NCBI GenBank assembly: GCA_036186865.1
Contig: AP025055.1
Location: 26,543,909 to 26,607,908 of the forward strand
Reading direction: 5' to 3'
Length of the DNA: 64,000 nucleotides
Source of the DNA: Eustoma russellianum
Lineage: Eukaryota; Streptophyta; Magnoliopsida; Gentianales; Gentianaceae
Every line of letters starts with the position of its first letter. Positions within the stretch are counted from its first letter, which is position 1. This document shows positions 10,701 to 20,374 of this stretch, piece after piece. The notes below the pieces were generated by a model. That model did no database searches. It had not been told where the DNA came from and was given only the letters and a program-made list of their open reading frames with translations. A program made the position numbers and the translations under genes.

Positions 10701-13638
10701 ATAATAAGCTGATGCTGACCTGGTGTTTCATCTTTGCTGTTTCCCAGGGAGAGAGCTAGCGTCTTCTTTTCTGTATTGTTGCATTACATCTCTGATATAG
10801 CCAAAGCGGATTTGGGAGAAAAATTTAACTTGGACTTGGTTCAGTTCCTTGATTTTTCTGTGCAGAAAATATGGACAGGTTTGACAAGACTGACTTACTT
10901 TCTGTAGCTTTTCCAATTTTGTATCATAGGTTCATGTTTTATTTTCTAGTTGATGTTGTAAATGTATGGTTTTGCAGCGCTTTCTGATGCAAGTAGTAGA
11001 AGAATGCTATTGCAAATGTGTCATCTGCATGATCTTTTTTTCCTCATAGATGACTTTCTCTTAAATGGAAGAGTAGTGATGAATGGCTACATGCCTAAAC
11101 AAACGAATGTTGGATGTCCTTCAGTGCCCAAAGGTGCAACTGACAGCTGTTTAAGCTTGTCAGTTGAACAGGCTTCAATACACTTGCTGATAGCTGGTGG
11201 GGTGGTCTTGGCATCACTATCTGCGGCAACTGACAATATTGGTTTTCTTGTTGAGGTTTCAGTAAACTTATTTAGAACACGGCTAAACTCATGGGTTATA
11301 AAGCTCCTCCACATTTTCGGATACATATGTGGTTCAAGATATTTTAAACTTGAAGACCATATTTTAGAAATACGTGTCCTTAAATGTCTGGTGGTTCTTC
11401 TTGAGGAGGGGAAATCTCTGAACCATTCTGCTGCCTGTGACCCTTGTATATTCAGACACTCGTCAAATAATTCATCATGTGGCAACTGCCCATTTGCGGA
11501 TGGTGTAGCTTCAGTCGATGACATTGCAATAGCGCTACTTGAAAAGCTGCGGGAGTATGCAACTGCCATTATTGAAAATTCACATCCTAGGAGCACATCC
11601 AACTTATCAAACGATGGATGGCTGTTGAGTGGAATGGGAAATAACGCTAGTCCGAATGTTGTAGATGCTCATTCATCATATATTTTCTGTGATGATTATA
11701 TGCTCCGTTGTGTGGACATCCTTTCTCTTCTGGAGCTTGTGGCATGTCTCATGGTAAGACTTAAAACTCCTTGAACATTATTGAAACATGTTTTTCTCTT
11801 TACATTTTAATTGCTTAGCTAAATAAGTAGAGTGCTAACTTTATCATGCCACTAGACATCATACTTAGGGCAGAGTTAGAACACTCTTTTGAGTATAATT
11901 TCTTGGTTGAAATGGACGGAAAACTGCTGTTTTATATCTGAAACTATGTGCATGTCAAAGGACAGCTGCTTAGAATAGATATGCCTAGAGGAAGAAAAGA
12001 TGATTGACGAGTTCATTGTGTTCTTGCTCATTTTTTATTAGGTTGGAGCTAGGAAAGTGTTTAATTGTGTCTGCTTATCCAGAAATACATTTTGCCTCAC
12101 ATTCACCTGACATATCGAACACTGATGTTTTGGCCCAGGATACCATTAGCTTGCATGTTTAGTTGAGCAGTGATAAATTATTAATCATGTTGCAGTTAGC
12201 TTGATCAAAGAGCAGGGCATGCATGCCACAATGGGTGAGAGAATCTTTAATTTCTATTATTTGATCCAAATAAACAGTATTCCTTTAGCATGCAACCAAG
12301 GAGGCATGCGTTTATCTTGTTTCTACTCTAGGCTTTAGGTCCTTGTTTTAAGTACTTCTTTTGTTCTGTTTCTCCATCTAGTGCTTCTCTTGGTGCTAAC
12401 TCTACCAGTCGTGTAGGGCTGATTTATAGTTCTCTACTTTTAACCTTAAAGGTTATGGAGTTTTGCTTTGTCGGAAGCTCTAAAATCTATGACCTAATTG
12501 TAATTTCAGAGTTGGGACTAAATTGTGTGTATCATTTTTGAGGTGGCATTAAACTGTGTTTATTATTTGTAGAGCTGGGACTGGACACACCATAATATCG
12601 TCACGCCTGTTCTGCAAATGCTGGAGTCATCTGTTCCAGAAGACTTGTCAGTCTCTCTTGTCATACTTGTGGGTCAACTTGGCAGGTATATTAATCAAAG
12701 GATTCTTATTTGTGGGTACGAGTGCGCTGTCCCTTCCAAAGACTAAACTTGTTTAAGGGTGTGTTAGCATGCGTGCTTTTATATGTAGCCATAACCCTGA
12801 TAACTCTTGAACTCTTTACGATTCATATGGTCTAACTAATTGTTCTTATGTCTTGTATTAATATATGGTTAAAATTTTTATATTAGGAAGTTTTAAATCT
12901 GCATTTTACTGTTGCACCTAATTTTCTCGAGTATCAAGGATGTAAAGATTTCCTTCCTATTTCTTGTATGCATGCATCCAAGATAATTTTAATTTCAAGG
13001 ATGCAAAATCCAACTAACTTTTTGATATTGTGATGGAATTGAATGGGAAACCTATGTATCTCTAATCCAGCTGAATTACTGTCCTTGCGTGCATAACCAA
13101 TTGAATGTACATTATTATCTGTTTGTGTTCCGGTTTTTATCATAGGTGGCCTTCACCTGGGTCTGTAATTTTTTCTGTAATGCCACATTCTAGAAGTGTA
13201 AACTGGGACCAGGATGCTCAATATTGTTGAATTGGCATTTTGTCATTCTCATTGCCCTTAAATTGACTAGTTCAGTCTGCCCCATCAGTTGGTTATATTT
13301 TTCAGTCTGACGATGTGGATAATGGTATTTGCAGACTTGGGGTTGATGCTAAAGGAAGTGAAGATTCTGGAATTGAGGCCTTAAGGGACTGGTTGTGTGC
13401 GCGTATTTTGTGTGGCCATTCTGGCGACTTCGGACTACATGTTCAATTTGCTGCAGTGACCTCTTTAGTTGGGCTCGTTGCCATGCCGTTTGAAGAAATT
13501 GTTGGTAGTGATTCTGATCCTCCTGGAACAACCAGCCAGCCAGCAGCCAGCAAGTGCATTAGGAAGTGGTTTTCTTCATTAGACCCTGAGCAAAAGTCAT
13601 TATTTAGGATTGTAGAAGGTTCCACCAAAAAGAGGTGA
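4708..13638 (+). CDS. MEE22: MEE22/EMB1611-like coiled-coil protein, eight exons
   Basis: Proposed exons: 4708-4761, 4863-4977, 5666-6918, 7565-8838, 10748-10878, 10978-11753, 12573-12685, 13335-13638. All junctions use GT/AG and keep phase, giving 1339 residues, close to the roughly 1.3-kb-codon Arabidopsis protein as I remember it. The N-terminus (SNPCC, then KLKEGRNALRQGIRLLEQQL) and the C-terminus (SWDWTHHNIVTPVLQMLESS, LVGQLGRLGVDA) fit that family. Residues about 20-480 are a highly charged coiled coil rich in KAEK/ERKR runs; 480-900 is polar and probably disordered; 900-1339 is helical and conserved. EMB1611/MEE22 is known to be needed for embryo development and shoot meristem function; its molecular activity is not established. 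Start context AAGATGG is favourable. The last acceptor (13334) was preferred over 13305 because only it keeps phase and yields GRLGVDA. No disabling change was seen. Confidence 0.9.
9966..10051. repeat. Poly-T / poly-G homopolymer tract in intron 4
   Basis: Runs of T broken by single C bases lead straight into a run of about 15 G, then a further T run near 10040. It lies in the large intron 8839-10747 of the MEE22-like gene. Length in the real genome is uncertain because such runs are error-prone in sequencing. Confidence 0.8.
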
Positions 13639-13978
13639 AAATTTTGATCTTGATCCAGCTTTTTGTAAGGACAAGTTGGAAAAGCATGCGTTTGTAGATT
13701 AGATAGACTAGTGGAAGAGACTAGACGGGCTTTCTTTTTCTTGATTCTGCAAGCTTCAGTTCTTGAAATTAAAGTTGTGTGGGTGTTGTAAATTTATCCT
13801 GCCAACTTTGATAAAGACCACAACTTTTGGAGTTGAGATTGTTTGAGAAGTTTAGATGGTGAATCCATCTTGGAATTGGCATATGTTCAATCAAAGCCAG
13901 GGGAATTTTCTTATAGTACGTTGTAATCTGAAGACTGATTTCAAGAATGAATCTTAAACGTGCCTTTTTGTACAATAT
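13639..13978 (+). other. 3' untranslated and downstream region of the MEE22-like gene
   Basis: Non-coding DNA after the stop codon at 13636-13638. It is T-rich and likely holds the 3' UTR and polyadenylation site; no unambiguous AATAAA close to a cleavage context could be assigned. Confidence 0.4.
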
Positions 13979-14192
13979 ATAATCTTTGTCAGAAGATAGA
14001 TGGTATACAATGCATAATAAATACATAAAATAAACTATGGATCGTGGTATATGATACATACTAAATGTATGGAATAAACCGTCATATAATCTTTATCGGA
14101 AGATAGATGGTATATAATGCATAATAGATACATAAAATAAATTATGTATCGTGGTATATGATGCATAGTAAATGTACGGAATAAACCATCAT
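13979..14192. repeat. 107-bp tandem duplication
   Basis: Two adjacent units (13979-14085 and 14086-14192) begin ATAATCTTT(G/A)TC and share GAAGATAGATGGTATA and GGAATAAACC at the same spacing. They differ at roughly ten positions. The unit is AT-rich and non-coding. Confidence 0.85.
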
Positions 14193-14547
14193 CATATAAT
14201 AGAAAGACAAACTATAATAATAGAAAAACCTTGCAGTTGTAAATGTTTGAATCTAAAACCTTTGTTTTAGGACATCAGCTCTAATTATTTGCACCAAATG
14301 CTTCAGATCTTGGACAGGAATGTCTGAGTTATGATTCATAAAATAGTTAATTTACAAAATTTTAAGTGAAAGAGATACAGATTTGTAGCAAGGATCAAAC
14401 AAAAACAATGCTTGTATAAGACCATAACTTTGACAAGAATTGAATTGACAGTGATGGCATGTCTCCTAGTAGACGGTAAGTAATGGTGGTGCACAACAAT
14501 GTTACCCCATTGTCTTAAAGGTTCTCGTCTATGACGAGGTATAGAGA

Positions 14548-14748
14548 GGTCGGATGTAGGCAATCATACCCATGTGTTAGAAACACATAGAGGTTATTTC
14601 CCGATGACCTATAATAAAAATTGCGTCAAGCTGTGTCGATCAACTGCTACTTCACAATATAAGAAACACAACTAATTTAGTGAGTCAGTTTGCTTTATTC
14701 CATCATATTCCAAAGTCAAAGAAGAGTGTGTCATTAACCCATTGGAAA
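14548..14748 (+). repeat. Dispersed short repeat, copy 2
   Basis: Starts GGTCGGATGTAGGCAATC and is homologous to 477-626 and to the reverse complement of 23531-23705. With the minus-strand copy it shares a longer 3' part (AAAGTCAA(A/G)GAAGAGTG, then CCATTGGAAA) that is absent from copy 1. Confidence 0.7.
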
Positions 14749-14926
14749 TATAAACTAATGGTGATGCACAAACAACCAATTACTAAGGCCCCTGCACAAT
14801 GTAAATTGGGTTATTCATTGAAATATTGTAACACCCACATTTGATATTAGTCATCTAAGTACACATCCAAATACATACAGTACTATTTCATAAATCATTT
14901 AGAGAATTCCTCAGACTTATAGCTAA

Positions 14927-15532
14927 TCACTTAGCCCTACAATCTTGAATGAAATTCAGCACCAAAAGGACCATCTCCTCTACTCCAAGACTTGTAGTAG
15001 TGTCTACAAACAATCTTGGTACTTGACCAACATCATAATCCCAACACCCTCCATACCCATCTAACAATGTCTCAATCTCTTCCCAACTGTTAGGCTTGTG
15101 CCAAGACGAGCCACTGGTTGCTCCTCTTTGCTCGATTCGCCTACGCCATTCGGTCTCATCCGACGGCCTACATTCAACAACAACAATCCGAGCACTATCA
15201 CGAGCCGCCAACTCAAGTAACCGATCAAGGTGGGCTTTCCGGGAGAGTGGAGAATCTATGACTACATTGAACCCCAAAGATATCTGAGTCGAAGCCATTC
15301 TCCACGTAACTTCATAGGACAAATCATTGAGAAGCTTGGATGATGTTGAATTATTAGAGGTGAGATTAAGGGATTCTTGGAGTGATTTTGTACAATCTTT
15401 GAAATGGTCTTTATCTATAAGGGGACATTTGAGAGCCTTGGCTAAAGAGTAGGCTAATGTGCTTTTACCAGTGCCTGGATGACCTTTCATTGCTATGATC
15501 ATTGGTCTTTCATCCTCTGGGGGTCTCTCCAT
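14927..15532 (-). CDS. P-loop kinase-like protein (AAA_33 family), intronless
   Basis: A single open frame of 201 residues. A Walker A motif GHPGTGKST sits at residues 17-25 after a hydrophobic strand (MIIAMK). LIDKDHFKD follows in the position where small-molecule and nucleotide kinases place a substrate-binding acidic residue. NVVIDSPL (about residues 89-96) fits a Walker B-like strand, and the basic ETEWRRRIEQRG segment near residue 130 resembles a lid. This is the layout of AAA_33/zeta-toxin-like P-loop kinases, which are common single-exon genes in plants and mostly uncharacterised. The substrate is unknown. The frame is intact from Met to stop. It is probably a functional single-domain soluble protein; no targeting peptide or membrane segment is obvious. 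Confidence 0.85.
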   Translation of the reverse strand: MERPPEDERPMIIAMKGHPGTGKSTLAYSLAKALKCPLIDKDHFKDCTKSLQESLNLTSNNSTSSKLLNDLSYEVTWRMASTQISLGFNVVIDSPLSRKAHLDRLLELAARDSARIVVVECRPSDETEWRRRIEQRGATSGSSWHKPNSWEEIETLLDGYGGCWDYDVGQVPRLFVDTTTSLGVEEMVLLVLNFIQDCRAK

Positions 15533-15767
15533 CTGTAAATTTTGTAGCTTTTTTTAAGGTTGAAAGATGGAATTCATTAGGTGAAAATGATGAACGAAAC
15601 ATAATTAAAGGGATCCTTGTCATTATTGAGTGGTATCTGATGCAAAACATGGGATGTGATAATACTTATCCATTTAACGTTGTGTGTTTGTTCCTATCTG
15701 CTTGCGACAAATATCTATTGCGAAAGATTTACTTTTAAATTTTTTTTTTTGCCCGCAGACAAAGAGC

Positions 15768-16085
15768 TGATGTATTTGGATAATTCATAAGCGCCTCAAG
15801 AGCAAATTGGTAATTTTACGTAAATAGTGGAATTTGATTTATATACAATCAAGCAAGAATATAGTAGAGAAGAGAAATTAGAGAACTTTGTATCTCAAGA
15901 TGTGTCTTTCATATATGACATAAGGTTCTATTTATAGGACTCATGGAGTGAAGATAAACCTGGACAAACCATTTGGATAATACAAAAGATATAATACTTT
16001 GGATATCCACATCTAATGTAATGTCTATCTCTACAATGTATATCAACATCATGTTTATCCTTGAGATTCCAATATATCCATAACA
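15768..16085 (-). repeat. Copia 3' LTR (end approximate)
   Basis: On the minus strand the LTR starts TGTTATGGATATATTGG at 16085, directly after a purine tract AAGGGAGAG at 16086-16094. It contains a TATAAATAG-like box (rc of CTATTTATAG near 15930) and ends at about 15768 in TACATCA. The 5' partner LTR is not in the window, so the outer end is estimated from the TG...CA rule alone. Confidence 0.7.
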
Positions 16086-16124
16086 CTCTCCCTTGGATAT
16101 CCAAACTTTATTGAACATGCCTCA

Positions 16125-16713
16125 TTAAAACCTTGCTAAGAAAAACCCAGTGGGATAAAAACTTGGTCGAAGGAAAAAGAGTATACATTCATAAAAATCG
16201 GTAAGTGTGATACACTGACTCGTTAAAACCTTGCCAAGAAAAACCCTGTGGGATAAAAAACTTGGAGGAAGAAAAAAGAGTACATTGTGCATGTAGTAAT
16301 CACACTCCTCCTGATGCTGGCAAGAGATCTTTGAGTCGACGCATTCCAATGTTGTAGAACATCTCTTTAAATGTAGTCGTTGGTAGTGCTTTCGTGAGCA
16401 AGTCGGCAAAATTCTGACTTGATTATATCTGCTAGATATTAATATTGCCATTCTTCTCGAGGTCATGAGTGTAGAAGAACTTTGGTGATATATGCTTCGT
16501 TCTATCTCCTTTGATGTAGCCATTCTTAATTTGAGTAATACATGATGCATTATCCTCGAACAATGTTGTTGGAGATTTTCTTAGCGAAGGTAACCCACAT
16601 GACTCTTGGATATACTGAATCATTGATCTCAACCATATGCACTCACGACTTGCTTCATGCAATGCCAAAATCTCAGAGTGATTCGAAGATGTAGCAGTTA
16701 AGGTTTGCTTCAC
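16125..16713 (-). pseudogene. Copia RNase H remnant and region before the LTR
   Basis: Residues read from 16713 give TATSSNHSEILALHEASREC, with the SEILALHEA RNase H signature, then TTLFEDNASCI and KHISPKFFYTHDL, typical of the copia C-terminus. It ends at 16432; DNA from there to the LTR reads only in broken frames. Confidence 0.85.
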
Positions 16714-16842
16714 TGATCTCCATGATATAGCTGCACCTCCGCAAGTGAATACGTATCCAGTCTGTGATCTTGCCTTATGAGGGTCCGAAAGATAGCCAGC
16801 ATCAGCGTAACCTATTAATTGCGATTCTGAATTCTTTGAGTA

Positions 16843-17910
16843 CTATAAACCCATGTCTTGTGTTCCACGAAGATAACACAAAATGTGCTTTACACCACTC
16901 CAATGTCTTTTGGTTGGAGTTGAACTATATCTTGCTAATAAGTTTACTAAGAATGCAATATCTGGCCTCGAGCAATTTGCAAGATACATTAAAGCACCAA
17001 CAACACTAATATATGGTCCTTCTAGACCTGATAATTCTTCATTATCTTCTGGGGGTCGAAATGGATCTTTATTCACATCTAACGACCGTACAACCATGGG
17101 CCTACTCAATGGATGAGCCTTATCCATATAGAATCGTTTTAAAATTTTCTCCGTATATGATGATTGATGGAGAAAGATTCCGTCGGGTAAATGTTCGATC
17201 TGCAGGCCGAGACAAAACTTTGTTTTCCCAAGATTTTTCATCTCAAATTCTTTCATGAGATAATCAGCTGTTTTCGTAAGCTCTTCAGGAGTTCCAACAA
17301 GATTTAAATCATCAATGTATACAGCAATTATAGAGAACCCACTATGAGATCTCTTGATAAATACACATGGATAAATTGGATTATTTATATATCCTTCTCT
17401 TACGAGGTACTCACTAAGGCGATTATACCACATCCTGTCAGATTGTTTTAGTCCGTACAATGATCTTTGTAATTTGATTGAGTACAATCCATTCGTCCTT
17501 TGATTACATGCTTCAGACAATCTAAGTCCTTCTGGGATTTTTATATAAATATCATTGTCTAACAATCCGTATAAGTATGCAGTAACCACATCCATCAACC
17601 GCACATCAAGGTTTTCAGTGACTGCTAGGCTGATTAGATATCGTAATGTTATGACATCAATTACCGGGGAATATGTCTCATCATAATCAAGCCCAGGTCT
17701 TTGTGAAAAACTTTGTGCAACCAGACGTGCCTTGTATCGCACAACCTCATTGTTCTCGTTGCGTTTTCGTACAAAAACCCATTTATATCCAATAAGTTTG
17801 GTCCTTTCAGGGGTTTGGACTACAGGTCCAAATACTTTGCGACTTTTAACGATTTTAGTTCTGCTTGGATTGCATCTTTCCATTTTGGCCAATTTTTTCT
17901 GTGTCGACAC
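16843..17910 (-). pseudogene. Copia reverse transcriptase remnant
   Basis: Contains YKWVFVRKRN, VRYKARLVAQSFSQRPGLDY, YGLKQSDRMWYNRL, and the catalytic box AVYIDDLNLVG (YIDD in place of the usual YVDD). Later ALMYLANCSRPDIAF leads towards RNase H. The 355-codon frame itself is open; the element is broken on both sides of it. Confidence 0.92.
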
Positions 17911-18821
17911 TCTTCAATAGATTTTGGTTCAAGATCCTCATTCAGTATTTCACATGCAATTCCATAAGCAAAAACATGATTAATAATAACCTTTTGTCTA
18001 TCCCAATTTTCTCCTGTACTTACATAATTCAAAGATATCTCTTCAAAATTTTGTTCACTTGCTACTTCGGGAGCAACTTGTTTAACAATTTTAGACTGAT
18101 CAGTTCTTAATTCTATAGCGCTTTCAAGTTGTGAACATCTTTTCACTTCTGGAGTATTAACTTGTACCCTTTTCTTTCGAGGGTTCTTATCTTTTGCACC
18201 AGCTGGGCGTCCACGTTTTAGACTTGTTTTTGATATACCATCATCATGCCTTTCAGAGTCATCAAGTCGAACATGCGTATTCATCGCAAGGACGTGGGAT
18301 TTTGTTACCTTTTTACTATCAATAAATGCATCATGCAACTGATATGCAATATTCTGTAAATGGATTATCCTTCTTACTTCTTGCTCGCATTGATTTGTTC
18401 GTGGGTCAAGATGAGAAGGTGAATGAACGTTACATGTAATTTCACGCCATTCTTCAGGAAACGGTACTTTCTCTCCCCCTAATGGCGGGAAAACTTTCTC
18501 ATCAAAATGACAATCATCATTTTTGGTCTTAAATAAATCACCCGTCAGGGGCTCAATATATCTGACAATAGAGGGAGAATCAAAACCCACATATAACCCT
18601 AGACGTCTTTGAGGATCTAGTTTTGTCTGTTGTGGTGGGGCAAGCGGAAGATAAATCGCACAACCAAAGATCTTTAAATGTGAAATATCGGGTTGCTGGC
18701 CAGATACCATTTGTAATGGTGAGTATGGTTGAAATGAACTAGGTCTTAGCCGGATCAATGCAGATGCATGCATGCTTGCATGTCCCCAAGCCGATGTAGG
18801 TAAATTAGACCTTAGGATCAT
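17820..18821 (-). pseudogene. Copia integrase C-terminal remnant and linker
   Basis: Reads MILRSNLPTSAWGHA, HLKIFGCAIYLPL and LGLYVGFDSPSIVRYIEPLT, the end of the copia integrase core and its C-terminal domain, then a charged linker with DKNPRKKR. It overlaps the next frame by 91 bp, showing a frameshift. Confidence 0.88.
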
Positions 18822-18961
18822 AGGTCGAGCAATCAGTTGGAAACGTTGATGAATGACTCTGCCAGATCAATCCCAATCTACATGCAATAATCGTTAAAAG
18901 CTTGTGAAGTAAATTCACCAGCATTATCAAGACAGATAGATTTAATCGGATAATCCAGAAA

Positions 18962-19765
18962 TCATGCTCTTAAGCGAACGATTTGAGCAAGAAGCTTGGC
19001 AAAAGCTACTGTTCTTGTCGAGAGCAAACTCACATGAGACCATCTCGAGGAGGCATCCAACAAGACCATAAAATAACAAAATGGTCCACACGGTGGATCA
19101 ATAGGTCCACAAATATCCCCTTGTATTCGTTGTAAAAATATGGGAGATTCGACATGAACCTTCATCGGGGATGACCTCGTGATCAATTTTCCTTGTGAAC
19201 AAGCGACACACACACAATCACGAGGTAACAGAATCACCTGGTTCTTCAAAAGGTGTCCATGTGAGTTTTGTACAATTCTACGTATCATTACTGATCCCGG
19301 ATGACCAAGTCGATTATGCCATAACATAAATAGCCATGGATCGTTGAACTTCTGGTTCATCATAATATTAGATTCTACTGGATGTATAGTTGCATAATAC
19401 AATCCAGATGAGAAAATTGGAAAGTGTTCTTTAACAAGCTTTTGGCCTGTATCACTCAATGTTATACATAAAAATTCTATATTCCCCTTATTCATGGTTT
19501 CAATGTGAAAACCATTAAGACGTATGTCTTTAAAACTCAATAGATTTCTCTTTGACTTGGTAGAAAATAATGCCATATTAACCAATATATTTGTACCACC
19601 CGGTAATATAATTGTTGTTCTTCCGAAGCCTTCAATCAGTGTTGTAGTACCCGAAATTGTACTAACATTTGCTTTTGCCAATTTTAATGTTGAAAAATAT
19701 TGTCGATCACGGAGAATTGTGTGCGTCGTCCCACAATCAATTAGACATATGTCTTCACCATTCAT
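18962..19765 (-). pseudogene. Copia protease and integrase N-terminal remnant
   Basis: LIDCGTTHTILRD holds the protease active-site aspartate with Cys instead of Ser/Ala next to it. LWHNRLGHPGSVMIRRIV is the gag-pre-integrase HHCC zinc-binding region, followed by CVACSQGK and GDICGPI, the start of the integrase core. The frame is lost near 18960. Confidence 0.9.
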
Positions 19766-19932
19766 CTTGGATAAATGTCTAGCATAACATATACGACTGT
19801 TTTTATTTGATTCGAAGTATCAGAAAAAGAATAGTAAAAAGAAACGATCTAATTTATTGGAATCATTTAAGGAAAATAATAACAATCATGCAAAACAAAT
19901 TTATTCAGAATAACATTAGTGTAAATTCTAAC

Positions 19933-20367
19933 CTAGTTGCATTCTAAAAAAAAACGAAACTTATTCATAACCATTCTAAAAAAAGGGAATTTATCTAGAC
20001 AATCATTCTTGGTCTTCTGGTTTGCGAAATCATCCACAAACTGGATCCCTTCACCATCCATATTGGTCCCCATAAGATAATCCTCAATATCCAAATCATT
20101 GAAATTACCGGATTTCATATTATTGTCTGCAGTATCATAGTCAGTGAAATTAACTTGCTTTCCTTTATCCTTCTTGGATGCTTGGTAGAGGCCAACCAGA
20201 TGTCTTGGGGTACGGCAAGTACGTGACCAATGCCCTTTTGCACCACAGCGATAAAAAACCTCATCATGGTTTTTAATCTGTGTATTTTTCTTTGTATTTT
20301 CATCTGGTTTTTTCTTATTTTTCCACTTGAGGTGGTATGGTGCAGAATTTTTAGTTGATCTAACCAT
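19933..20367 (-). pseudogene. Copia gag C-terminal remnant (zinc knuckle)
   Basis: Holds the nucleocapsid knuckle CGAKGHWSRTC (the first Cys of the CX2C pair is replaced, YRCGAKGHW) and RHLVGLYQASKKDKGKQV, typical of plant copia gag. The N-terminal part of gag is missing because the element ends at the RNF113-like gene. Confidence 0.87.
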
Positions 20368-20374
20368 CCTAGAT

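Larger units (their letters stand above)
15768..20374 (-). mobile_element. 5'-truncated Ty1/copia retrotransposon
   Basis: Minus-strand order is gag zinc knuckle, protease, integrase, reverse transcriptase, RNase H, 3' LTR: the copia order. There is no 5' LTR and no N-terminal gag; the element stops at the last codons of the RNF113-like gene at 20375. Reading frames switch at about 19850, 18890 and 17860, and a stop separates 16843 from 16713, so it is inactive. Confidence 0.9.

Noticed and set aside
11087..11602. 171-codon frame on the minus strand
   Set aside because: It is the complement of exon 6 of the MEE22-like gene, whose splice sites and family match are much stronger.
13306..13334. 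Alternative last-exon start at 13306 for the MEE22-like gene
   Set aside because: It breaks the phase set by the donor at 12685, whereas 13335 restores GRLGVDA as expected in the family.
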